Shown here: positions 1 through 7,011 of the stretch, piece after piece
How the letters are laid out: every line of letters starts with the position of its first letter
Numbering within the stretch: the first letter of the stretch is position 1
Origin: an uncultured Bacilli bacterium
GTDB taxonomy: Bacteria; Bacillota_I; Bacilli_A; RF39; UBA660
DNA length: 9,560 nucleotides
Assembly: GCA_947629285.1 (NCBI GenBank)
Contig: CANRDA010000036.1
Coordinates: 1-9,560 of the forward strand
Direction: 5' to 3'
Made by a program: the position numbers and the translations under genes
Notes under the pieces: model-generated
What the model was told of the DNA's origin: nothing
The model's input: only the letters and a program-made list of their open reading frames with translations
The model's database searches: none

Positions 1-146
1 GAAAACTCTACTTTGTTCAAGTTAACAGTTCATGAGTGTTATTCATAATATGCTTAATTGTTAGCTTCCACCATACCTAACTCGCTCTAATTAGTTTATA
101 TTATTACTTCTCCCAATCAAAACTTTTTTGTCCTAAAAAGGCTTAT
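1..146 (-). ncRNA. T-box riboswitch leader, asparagine specifier, cut by left edge
   Basis: The minus strand shows the 5' half (Stem I) of a T-box leader, which senses uncharged tRNA and controls amino-acid genes. Seen: AGAAGTA of the specifier loop (about 111-105); the helix ATAATAT (104-98) pairing with ATATTAT (51-45); the apical stretch GAGCGAG-TTAG-GTATGGTGGAAG-CTAA (about 87-61), whose TTAG/CTAA arms close the conserved loop; and GAAT-AAC-A on the 3' side of the specifier loop (44-37). I recall the glycine glyQS leader having GAAA-GGC-A at this place, so the specifier would be AAC (Asn) at 40-38. AGTT/AACT and TGGG/CTCA can form the basal helices around a kink-turn. Stems II/III, the antiterminator with its T-box sequence, and the regulated gene lie beyond position 1. 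An asparagine-related gene such as asnS, asnA or asnB is expected there by inference. Confidence 0.88.
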
Positions 147-152
147 GTACTA

Positions 153-181
153 ATTATAAATTAGAATTTTATTTTTGTCAA
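153..181 (-). promoter_or_regulatory. Consensus sigma-A promoter of the T-box leader
   Basis: Read on the minus strand, a perfect TTGACA (181-176) and a perfect TATAAT (158-153) are separated by exactly 17 bases. Transcription would start near 146, about 35 bases before the AGAAGTA of T-box Stem I. A full-consensus promoter in front of an attenuating leader is the expected arrangement: strong constitutive initiation, with control left to the riboswitch. Confidence 0.9.
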
Positions 182-230
182 TACTTTATTTAATCCTTTT
201 TTATTGTTTCCATAAATCTAACTATTTACA

Positions 231-298
231 AACAAAAGGCAATAATAAATTCCTATCATATTATTATGAGTAAGTTAATATAATTAATGCCCTTTGTT
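231..298 (-). repeat. Long-looped inverted repeat downstream of the pilin gene
   Basis: On the minus strand AACAAAGGGCA (298-288) can pair over 11 positions with TGCCTTTTGTT (241-231), including one G-U pair that would be a mismatch in a plus-strand transcript. The 46-base loop holds smaller palindromes (TTAAT-TAT-ATTAA and CATA-ATAA-TATG). It lies 33 bases after the pilin stop codon and its 3' arm is T-rich, so it may end the pilin transcript before the T-box promoter. The long loop and the T-run lying inside the stem make it a poor classical terminator. The rest of the gene-free stretch 1-330 is taken up by the T-box and its promoter; I see no gene in it. Confidence 0.4.
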
Positions 299-330
299 AT
301 AAATTTATAGTTATAATATATAAAATATTG

Positions 331-1887
331 CTATGATATAGTTACTCTAAATGCATAATCCAAATTTATAGTCCCACTATGACTTCCACTATAAAATATA
401 CCCGCACTTGTAGTATGATCATATCTGCCACCTCTAACAATCCAAGGGGATGCTTCAGATACAAAGTTAGATCTATCTGAATACCATTTTTCTGTTTCAC
501 TTAATCCTTGACCATAGCAGATTCCATTGCAAGCCGACGATTTATCAATATCTTTAAATTCGTCAAAGTATTTTGAATCAGGTTTACTTGGGAACTTTGC
601 ATTGTCGCCGGTTGAAGTAGCTCCCCAATTTACTTCTCCTGCTAAATAGGCTGTAGATAAATACCCCATTACTCTATCAAATGACCCTCCACTCATATCA
701 TATACTCCTGTTATATTTCCTGTTGTTGAGGCTTTTTGACCAATTTCTGTTGAATAAGTATTTTTACATACATCTGTTGACTCTGCTTGTGGACTATCAC
801 CTGCAATTCCTGTTATAAATAATGAACAATTATTTATATACACTTCTGTTTGATCGAAGGCATACTTTCCATATTTACTTTGTGAAAGATATGCCACTGC
901 TCCCCATTCACTATTCTTCATCATATGACTATCTCCATTATTATCTATGTAATTATTAAATCTTGTTGATGTTTCAAATTGTGAATACAAATTTTGATCT
1001 CTTAATGATGTCATACTAGGTAATATAGTAGGATTAGTAGAATCACCAGTTGTCTCAAACTTCCCTACCCAAAACCCGCTAAGTTCTTCTTCCCCAAATG
1101 TAAAGGAAGAATGTAATATATAGTCTCCTTCTGATGTTGTTTTACTACCATCTACAAATTTTATATCTATTGTTCCTGGATTAGTTTTCGTACCAGTTGT
1201 GCCATCCATATGCGTGCCGTATTTCCCCACTATTTTATATTCATATCTTGGTATCCATACAAACATGGCTATTACTTCAACATTATCACCTTCTGTTGAA
1301 ACAATGTCTCCAATATTTTTTTCTAAACCTGATTTAAGTATTACTGCATTTGCCCATTCTTGTTTTCTATAGTTATACCAACTTGTGTCACTACTACTTG
1401 TTATTACCCAATTAGTTCCATTATATTTAACTGGCGTTAATGCATCATTCATTAAATTTGGTTTATTCGGTACTGTTGTTAAATATTCATCATTTGATTC
1501 TGATATTACTAATTTTTTATTATCATTTGTCTTTAATTTATATTCTCCAAATAATAGTCCTTCTACATATGCTATTCTTCCTTCTTCTAATTCTATATAT
1601 CCACTATTTGGTCTTTCTCCTTTTGTTTCTATTATTAACTCTTCCCCATTACAGTTTAAATTACCATCTTTTTTTACTTCACATGTTGTTGGATTAAATT
1701 CTTTTGATAAGTTTTCGGCTGTTATTGCAGTACTTACTGCACGTAAATATAATTCTCCACTTTCTAGTATAGTTTGTTCTTTTGAGTCTCCTATTATACC
1801 TAATATAATGGGCGTAGAAATTAATGCAATTATTGCTAGTATTACTATTACTGCTAATAATTCTATAAGTGTAAAACCTTTCTTCAT
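331..1887 (-). CDS. Type IV pilin-like protein with C-terminal FGE/C-type-lectin-like region
   Basis: A 518-residue surface protein that begins with a class III (prepilin) signal: K2-K3-G4, then F5-T-L-I-E9, so a prepilin peptidase should cut after G4 and E9 is the +5 glutamate. A hydrophobic helix of about 25 residues follows. The rest is far longer than a normal pseudopilin (100-200 residues). It carries motifs in the order seen in formylglycine-generating-enzyme/C-type-lectin folds: WIPRYEY (211-217), GFWVGKFETT (271-280), NSEWGAVAYL (325-334), GNITGVYDMSGG (390-401), RGGRYD (485-490) and a terminal YAFRV (511-515). Cysteines come in close pairs (69/79, 354/374, 453/457), which may be disulfides. 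AGGAGA lies 7 bases before ATG 1887. No pilus assembly genes are in the window. The prepilin signal is certain; the fold of the large region is inferred from motif order and its ligand is unknown. Confidence 0.85.
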   Translation of the reverse strand: MKKGFTLIELLAVIVILAIIALISTPIILGIIGDSKEQTILESGELYLRAVSTAITAENLSKEFNPTTCEVKKDGNLNCNGEELIIETKGERPNSGYIELEEGRIAYVEGLLFGEYKLKTNDNKKLVISESNDEYLTTVPNKPNLMNDALTPVKYNGTNWVITSSSDTSWYNYRKQEWANAVILKSGLEKNIGDIVSTEGDNVEVIAMFVWIPRYEYKIVGKYGTHMDGTTGTKTNPGTIDIKFVDGSKTTSEGDYILHSSFTFGEEELSGFWVGKFETTGDSTNPTILPSMTSLRDQNLYSQFETSTRFNNYIDNNGDSHMMKNSEWGAVAYLSQSKYGKYAFDQTEVYINNCSLFITGIAGDSPQAESTDVCKNTYSTEIGQKASTTGNITGVYDMSGGSFDRVMGYLSTAYLAGEVNWGATSTGDNAKFPSKPDSKYFDEFKDIDKSSACNGICYGQGLSETEKWYSDRSNFVSEASPWIVRGGRYDHTTSAGIFYSGSHSGTINLDYAFRVTIS

Positions 1888-1941
1888 CTAAACTTCTCCT
1901 TTATCGATTACTCTTTTATTTTCTCATAACTGTCCCTCCCT

Positions 1942-1974
1942 ATGTCAAGAGGAACATATGTTTACATATGACAT
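1942..1974 (-). repeat. Nested palindromes in the pilin leader
   Basis: CATATG-TTTA-CATATG (1955-1970) forms a perfect 6-bp hairpin on either strand. ATGTCA (1942-1947) is also an inverted copy of TGACAT (1969-1974), which overlaps the hairpin's last arm, so two foldings compete. On the minus strand a TTGACA (1948-1943) lies inside this structure and could be a -35 box for the pilin gene, but I find no convincing -10 at 16-18 bases from it. The role could be operator, leader attenuator or none. Confidence 0.35.
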
Positions 1975-1979
1975 TAAAT

Positions 1980-2006
1980 TAGAGCAAGGCTTTTAACCTC
2001 ACTCTA
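1980..2006 (-). terminator. Stem-loop after secDF, possible weak terminator
   Basis: On the minus strand TAGAGTGAGG (2006-1997) pairs over all 10 positions, two of them G-U, with CCTTGCTCTA (1989-1980) around a 7-base loop. It begins 44 bases after the secDF stop codon and is followed by ATTTAAT rather than a clean T-run. It may end or partly end the comN-secDF transcript, or act as a processing or leader structure for the pilin gene 93 bases further on. Confidence 0.45.
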
Positions 2007-2050
2007 CTTAACAATAAGAGTCCTAGAATCAAAACTTACTTTTTTTAATT

Positions 2051-4408
2051 TCAGCAATTAATTCCTTTTATTTGTAATTCTTCTTTTTCTTTTTTATCGT
2101 CGTCATACCAATGCTTATTTGGATTACGTCCTATATTTCTTTTTTCGAACAACATCCATATTTGACTTGATATAAATAAACTTGAAAAAGTTCCTACCAC
2201 TAAACCAATAAGCAATGCAATATTAAAATTAAGTATTTCATATGAACCAAGTAATATTAGGCTTAATACTGGTAATAGTGTTGTTATTGTTGTAACTAAG
2301 CATCTTATTACAGTTTGTCTTAAACTTACATTTACAACTTCCTTTAATTCCTCTTCTTTTTTTATTTTATCTTTATATAATTTTGTTTTATTCTCTCTTA
2401 TTCTATCAAATATTACAATAGTATTGTTAATCGAATATCCAATTATTGAAAGTATCGCTGCAATAAACATACTATTTACTTCTAATTTAAGTAAACTAAA
2501 TATAATAAGTACCATTAAACTATCGTGAATTAATGCGATTATTGCACTTATACCATAACTAAATTTAAATCTTATTGTTATATAAATAATCATACCTATA
2601 CAAGCATAAATTAAAGCTTTTATTGCATTTTTTGTTAAATCTTTTTTTACTTCATTAGATATTGCACCAACACTTGTTGTAGCATTATATTTATCGTTGA
2701 AATATTTTTCTACTTTACTTGTTTCAGAATTATCTAATACATTTGCAATTGTCACATAAACTCTTGTATCTTCTATTTTCTCTACTTTACCTACTTTATA
2801 TTCAAGCTCTTCTAAATCTTTGTTTATATCGTCAACTGACAATTTATTGTTAGAATTAATTTCTATTGTAGACCCACCTTTAAAATCTATTCCAAGGTTT
2901 AATCCCTCACTATATGTATACATAGAACCAATTACTATTATTAACATTACTATAGTAAATATAACATTTCTAGGTTTTACAAAATCTAATTTAGATTCTT
3001 TTTTGGAATCTTTATAACCTATAAATAATTTTGTGTGTTTTTCAAATATTTCACTATCTACAAATAATTTTAATATATATCTATTTAAATATACCATTAC
3101 TATAAATGTTACTATTATACTTATTATAAGCATAGTTGCAAATCCTTTAACACTGCTTTCTCCAAAAATAAACAAAATAATAGCAGCAATAAGCGTAGTT
3201 ACATTCGCATCTAATATAGACATAAATGATTCTTTGCTTCCTTCTTTATAGGCAGTTTTTAAGCTTACTTTTCTTTTTAATTCTTCTTTTACACGCGTAA
3301 AACTTATTACAGCAGAATCTACTGCCATACCAATACCAATTACAAGTGCGGCTATACCTTGGAGCGACAACCTACCTCCAACTAAATTAAATATTAATAA
3401 AGTTAAGAATGTATAAGCAAGTATGCTTACGCTTGCAATAAATCCACTAACTTTATATAGTACTATCAATAGTAACGCTATCAAAGATATTCCTACAACA
3501 CCTGCAATAAAAGTTTTTTCTAAAGAATTTTCTCCAAATGATGCAGAAACTGTTTTTGAAGATATTTCAGTTAATTTAGTTGGCATACTACCACTATTAA
3601 TTAGGTCAACTAACTCAGTAGCTTCATTTTTTGAAAACTTTCCTTGTATAATTACATCACTTGAAAATCCTTGTGGAACTGTTGCAATTGATAAACAATT
3701 AGAATTAGATAAATCTCCACAAGTATGGAATGTTGATGTAACCTTTTCTTCCCCATTGTCATCCAATATTGGATTTCCTTCATCATCTAGTATTTTGGTA
3801 TTAGTATAATAACCATATGTAGTACCCGCTATATTTTGTAAACTCATACTTTCGTCATAATCTAGCCAAATTACTATTTGATTGTTTTCCATTTCGCTTA
3901 CTTTTTTAGTTTGCTTCAAGAATTCTTCTTTATCCTTTATACTTAGTGATATGAAGTACCCTTTATTAGCATCGTATCCCACACTTGCTTTTCCACTGTT
4001 TAATACACTATTATCCATAAGTAGTTCTCCATCAATAGTTCTAAATGTAAGTGCGGCAGTTGTACTTATTGTTTTTCTTGCCTCTTCAATAGATTCGATA
4101 CCTGCCATAGTAACTCTAATATTGTTGCTTTCAATAGATATTTCAGGTTCACTAACTCCAAGTGAATTAATACGTTTATCAATAACTCTATAAGTACCCT
4201 TTACCATTTCATCAGTAACTTTAGAGCCATCTATACTATCTACTTGATATAATACTTCAAAGCCCCCTTGTAAATCTAATCCATAATTTAAATTTTTAAC
4301 ATCTAAATAAATTCCATACAAAGACAATGTAAGTATAAATATTAAAAGTATAATAATATAAGTAATACCTTTCTTTTTTTCTTTTTTTCTCTTTGACATA
4401 ATTATCAT
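2051..4408 (-). CDS. secDF: Protein translocase subunit SecDF (SecD-SecF fusion)
   Basis: A membrane protein that uses the ion gradient to help pull secreted proteins out of the SecYEG channel. At 785 residues it is a full SecD-SecF fusion, as in Bacillus. SecD half: first membrane helix about 15-36, GLDLQGG at 43-49, a large extracytoplasmic domain to about 297, then a membrane block containing GIGMAVD (358-364) with the conserved Asp364. SecF half: helix about 480-498, LGIDFKGG (505-512), a second periplasmic-type domain, then a membrane block with IGYSINNTIVIFDRIREN (656-673) and Arg702. Odd: position 662 is Asn where SecF proteins usually have Asp in 'INDT'. The start ATG overlaps the comN stop as ATGA (4408-4405), implying translational coupling; a second ATG at 4399 would shorten the protein by three residues. 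The gene ends at TGA (2053-2051). Confidence 0.96.
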   Translation of the reverse strand: MIIMSKRKKEKKKGITYIIILLIFILTLSLYGIYLDVKNLNYGLDLQGGFEVLYQVDSIDGSKVTDEMVKGTYRVIDKRINSLGVSEPEISIESNNIRVTMAGIESIEEARKTISTTAALTFRTIDGELLMDNSVLNSGKASVGYDANKGYFISLSIKDKEEFLKQTKKVSEMENNQIVIWLDYDESMSLQNIAGTTYGYYTNTKILDDEGNPILDDNGEEKVTSTFHTCGDLSNSNCLSIATVPQGFSSDVIIQGKFSKNEATELVDLINSGSMPTKLTEISSKTVSASFGENSLEKTFIAGVVGISLIALLLIVLYKVSGFIASVSILAYTFLTLLIFNLVGGRLSLQGIAALVIGIGMAVDSAVISFTRVKEELKRKVSLKTAYKEGSKESFMSILDANVTTLIAAIILFIFGESSVKGFATMLIISIIVTFIVMVYLNRYILKLFVDSEIFEKHTKLFIGYKDSKKESKLDFVKPRNVIFTIVMLIIVIGSMYTYSEGLNLGIDFKGGSTIEINSNNKLSVDDINKDLEELEYKVGKVEKIEDTRVYVTIANVLDNSETSKVEKYFNDKYNATTSVGAISNEVKKDLTKNAIKALIYACIGMIIYITIRFKFSYGISAIIALIHDSLMVLIIFSLLKLEVNSMFIAAILSIIGYSINNTIVIFDRIRENKTKLYKDKIKKEEELKEVVNVSLRQTVIRCLVTTITTLLPVLSLILLGSYEILNFNIALLIGLVVGTFSSLFISSQIWMLFEKRNIGRNPNKHWYDDDKKEKEELQIKGINC

Positions 4409-4683
4409 CTCATTTCTTCTAAATCAGGTTTTATTACCTTTTTTCTTATTTCATTTTTTACATAATTATCAATTTCTTTTTCATCTAAATTTAATATGTC
4501 ATCAACCATTTGATATAAAAGTAAATTGTTTGCTTTAGACCATTTTGTGTCCTTTAAATAATTCCATATGTCTTCTATCTTTATATAGTCCAAATCATTT
4601 CGCCTCAAATCAGTTACTTTGGCAGTTAAAGCTGGTTTAAGTCTTTCATACAATTCTTTGACATTATTAAATTCTATATCCAT
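4405..4683 (-). CDS. comN: ComN-type post-transcriptional regulator
   Basis: A 92-residue soluble protein resembling the ComN/YrzD family. In B. subtilis ComN acts after transcription on the comE operon mRNA and lies in the secDF neighbourhood. Family-like features seen: LKPALTAKV (residues 15-23), IWNYLKDTKW (around 40-49, with two Trp), and MVDDIL followed by an acidic-basic helical tail. I place the start at ATG 4683, because GGAGG (4693-4689) sits 5 bases before it; a TTG at 4695 is in frame, but the ribosome binding site would then lie inside the gene. The stop TGA overlaps the secDF start by 4 bases, so the two are almost surely one transcript. Directly upstream in transcription order are comEA and comEC, the genes whose B. 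subtilis counterparts ComN regulates. Family assignment is from remembered motif similarity, not a search. Confidence 0.78.
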   Translation of the reverse strand: MDIEFNNVKELYERLKPALTAKVTDLRRNDLDYIKIEDIWNYLKDTKWSKANNLLLYQMVDDILNLDEKEIDNYVKNEIRKKVIKPDLEEMR

Positions 4684-4688
4684 AAAAG

Positions 4689-4693
4689 CCTCC
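4689..4693 (-). promoter_or_regulatory. Ribosome binding site deciding the comN start
   Basis: GGAGG on the minus strand, 5 bases before ATG 4683. It decides the start: the in-frame TTG at 4695 overlaps this site and has no such sequence in front of it. Confidence 0.8.
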
Positions 4694-4713
4694 AAAATAT
4701 TAGTACATATATA

Positions 4714-4747
4714 ATTATATATTAAATTTATTATTTTTTAAAGTAAA
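4714..4747 (-). promoter_or_regulatory. Possible weak promoter for comN-secDF
   Basis: After the comEC terminator the comN-secDF unit should need a promoter. The best I find is TTTACT (4747-4742), 17 bases, then TAATAT (4724-4719); a perfect TATAAT overlaps at 4719-4714 but has no -35 box at a good distance. The region is nearly all A and T, so such matches are cheap. The gene-free stretch 4684-4980 otherwise holds the terminator and structured RNA listed separately. Confidence 0.3.
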
Positions 4748-4817
4748 TTTGTTAAATTTATTTAATTTTGTATTAACAATTATGTTTAACTTGTTTTTTA
4801 CCACTTTCCTAGTTTAT

Positions 4818-4841
4818 AAAAAAAAGAGAGCAAAAGCTCTC
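4818..4841 (-). terminator. Strong intrinsic terminator after comEC
   Basis: On the minus strand GAGAGC (4841-4836), a TTTT loop, GCTCTC (4831-4826) and then an unbroken run of eight T (4825-4818), with a ninth T completing the last stem base. This is a textbook terminator facing comN and should end most comEA-comEC transcripts. The plus strand has no T-run after the stem, so it works in one direction only. Confidence 0.92.
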
Positions 4842-4906
4842 AATCTATATAAACACCTTATCTTGTGATAAGATTGGGTGTAGCTAAGTAAAAATTTACT
4901 TATCAC
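4841..4906 (-). ncRNA. Candidate structured RNA with competing stems ahead of the terminator
   Basis: In the comEC 3' region the minus-strand segment CTTATC (4872-4867) has two perfect partners: upstream GTGATAAG (4906-4899, 8 bp when extended to CTTATCAC) and downstream GATAAG (4862-4857, hairpin with ACAA loop). The two cannot form together. Also ACACC (4881-4877) can pair with GGTGT (4857-4853), while CAATCT (4876-4871) can pair with AGATTG (4846-4841), giving a pseudoknot-like crossing that ends against the terminator's 5' arm. A third small hairpin, AAGTAAA/TTTACTT, lies at 4886-4901. It may be a regulatory 3' element, a stability structure or a small RNA; I do not recognise a known family. 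Confidence 0.4.
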
Positions 4907-4980
4907 TAATATTATTATATTTACATTCATAAATTATATTCATATTTTCTATAATAGTATATTCTTAAGTTTTAATTGTG

Positions 4981-7011
4981 TTAACGACATGTTTTAACCT
5001 TATATTTACCTCTTAATAAGACTTTTATACTACCAGTTAAATCTGTTCTATATACTTTACTATTTTTAAGCATATTTAATGTTTCATTTTTAGGATGTCC
5101 ATAGCTATTATTAAGACCAACCGATATTACAGAAACTTTAGGATTAATAGTATCTATAAAATATTCACCAGTACTAGTATCACTCCCATGATGTCCTACT
5201 TTTAATATATCTATACTAGGTATATTGTATTTTGAAAGCAAATTATTTTCTACACTCTTACTTGCATCTCCCATAAAAAGTAGTTTAGTATTATTAATAC
5301 TAGTATATATAATATTGCTATTATCGTTTTCATTATCATAAAATCCAGTGTTTAGAAAAGATAACTTATATTTACCAATATTTATACTATCTAGTCCTTT
5401 ATAATATTTTATTTTCTTTTTATTTAAAGTATCTATTAAATTATTTTCTAAATCATTATACTCATCTTTGTTAAGAATTACTTTGTTAACTTTAAAGTTA
5501 TTAATTAAGTTTATACTACTTCCCATGTGGTCAAAGTCACCATGTGTAAGTACTAAATAATCTATATTAGTTATACCTTCACTTTTTAAATAACTTATTA
5601 TATCTTTAGATGTATCATAGTTATACCTACCACCAGTATCTATTAAAATATCACCTTTATTAAACGGTAAATGTATTAGTGCACTATCACCCTGTCCAAC
5701 ATCTATAAATGTAACATATGGATTGTTTTTAATATAATTTATATTATGATGAATAAATATCACTATAACTATTAAAAATATGTATTTATATTTCTTTTTA
5801 ACAATCATATATAATACAAAAATAATTATCAAATAATATAAAACTATTATAAATACATTTACTTTACACATTACTATTTCTACTTTAAAATTAGTTATAA
5901 ATAGTGAGATATTTTCTAAACAATCTATTAAAAATTTATATATGAAATCTAACTTAGAAAATATAAGTACAATTAATGACATTGGAAATATTATAATAGA
6001 TATTAAAGGTACAAATATTATGTTATTTAATATAGTCATGATATTTATACTAAAAAAATTATTTATAAGAATTGGAATACTAGCAAGAAATGATATCAAA
6101 GATGTAACTAAAGTCTTTAATATATAGTTTTTATATCTATTTATAATCTTACTAAACGATACTAAATATAAAGATATAATATAACTAAATTTAAAACCAG
6201 AATTATATATATTATAAGGATTAATAATTAAATTTAAACACATTACTATTAAAAGTATTTTAAATGTAGATAGTTTTAATTTAAGTACTCTATTTATATA
6301 TAAAAATATAAAAAGTAAAGTTGCTCTTATAACTGAGGCACTAAAATTAGTTAAAAACATATAAAAAAGTAAAAATATTATTACAAATATATAATTTATA
6401 TCCCTTTTCTTTATTTTGTTTAATAAATATAAAAGAATAGAAGATAGTAGTGTGATATGCATACCACTTATAGAAAACAAATGACTTATTCCATTAGTCT
6501 GAAATGAACTTTTAACATCATCATCAATTAGACTACTATCTCCTAATATAAATGTTTTTAAATAATTAGAACCTTCTATATTTTCTATTCTTTTTATTAA
6601 ATATGATTTAATTTTATATAATATATTTCTATTCTTTTTTAAAAGTATTATATTATCCGCACTCATACTAAAGTGAGTGTTTTTACTTAACATATAATTT
6701 TTATAATTAAATAAATTAAAATTAGTATTACCTTTTAACTCTTTTAAAGTACCTATTACTTTTACTTTATCACCTAAATTAACACTTACATCATTATAAT
6801 AGTATATAACTACATTTTCATGAGCTTTAATAGTAAGTGTAGTTTTTTTATCATCCTTTTTTATATCTGTGACTATACCTATTATTTCTTTATCATCTAT
6901 AGTATATTTACTTACTACATTATTTATTTTATAAAGTATACATATAAAAGTAATACTTATAAGTACTATAATAAAAGTATTAGAGTTTAATACGGTCTTT
7001 AATCTTTGAAT
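4981..7011 (-). CDS. comEC: ComEC/Rec2 DNA-uptake channel with metallo-beta-lactamase-like domain; unusual ATT start proposed
   Basis: The membrane channel that carries single-stranded DNA into the cell during transformation. Numbering from ATT 7011 gives 676 residues, near the usual 700-770. Order: N-terminal membrane helix (about 12-29), small OB-like extracytoplasmic domain (LGDKVKVIGTL near 79-89, then FNYKNYM at 101-107), the competence domain with HLFSISGMHI (177-186) and many helices to about 420, then a beta-lactamase-like domain with DVGQGDS (437-443), THGDFDH (489-495), VGHHGSD (605-611) and GHP (638-640), which supplies metal ligands. The first ATG, at 6693, would give only 570 residues and cut off the helix and OB domain. 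No ATG, GTG or TTG exists between there and the TAG at 7026-7024, but ATT 7011-7009 has AGGAG 9 bases before it. It would overlap the comEA end by 32 bases. The gene is certain; the start is inferred. Confidence 0.93.
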   Translation of the reverse strand: MQRLKTVLNSNTFIIVLISITFICILYKINNVVSKYTIDDKEIIGIVTDIKKDDKKTTLTIKAHENVVIYYYNDVSVNLGDKVKVIGTLKELKGNTNFNLFNYKNYMLSKNTHFSMSADNIILLKKNRNILYKIKSYLIKRIENIEGSNYLKTFILGDSSLIDDDVKSSFQTNGISHLFSISGMHITLLSSILLYLLNKIKKRDINYIFVIIFLLFYMFLTNFSASVIRATLLFIFLYINRVLKLKLSTFKILLIVMCLNLIINPYNIYNSGFKFSYIISLYLVSFSKIINRYKNYILKTLVTSLISFLASIPILINNFFSINIMTILNNIIFVPLISIIIFPMSLIVLIFSKLDFIYKFLIDCLENISLFITNFKVEIVMCKVNVFIIVLYYLIIIFVLYMIVKKKYKYIFLIVIVIFIHHNINYIKNNPYVTFIDVGQGDSALIHLPFNKGDILIDTGGRYNYDTSKDIISYLKSEGITNIDYLVLTHGDFDHMGSSINLINNFKVNKVILNKDEYNDLENNLIDTLNKKKIKYYKGLDSINIGKYKLSFLNTGFYDNENDNSNIIYTSINNTKLLFMGDASKSVENNLLSKYNIPSIDILKVGHHGSDTSTGEYFIDTINPKVSVISVGLNNSYGHPKNETLNMLKNSKVYRTDLTGSIKVLLRGKYKVKTCR

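Noticed and set aside
334..453. Diversity-generating retroelement variable region at the pilin C-terminus
   Set aside because: The protein motif fits the fold, but no template repeat or reverse transcriptase is present in the window and I see no second copy of this stretch.
1385..1891. 168-codon plus-strand open frame opposite the pilin gene
   Set aside because: It mirrors the 5' part of the pilin gene, whose prepilin signal, ribosome binding site and motifs are unmistakable; the plus-strand product has no recognisable feature.
2051..2053. Mycoplasma-type code with TGA as Trp
   Set aside because: secDF and comN end at TGA at family-typical lengths, and Trp codons in the genes I checked are TGG.
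4684..4695. Longer ComN from TTG 4695
   Set aside because: The TTG overlaps the GGAGG that serves ATG 4683, and the family starts near the ATG.
4876..4890. TTAGCTACACCC on the minus strand, like the loop of a class I preQ1 riboswitch
   Set aside because: There is no GGG arm upstream to form the P1 stem and no A-rich tail with CTAA, and the following genes are not queuosine genes. Treated as chance within a different fold.
6979..6990. Programmed +1 frameshift joining ComEA to ComEC at CTC-TAA
   Set aside because: The frames are offset the right way, but there is no prfB-like stimulator just upstream and CTC-to-TCT re-pairing is poor. An ATT start behind AGGAG is simpler.
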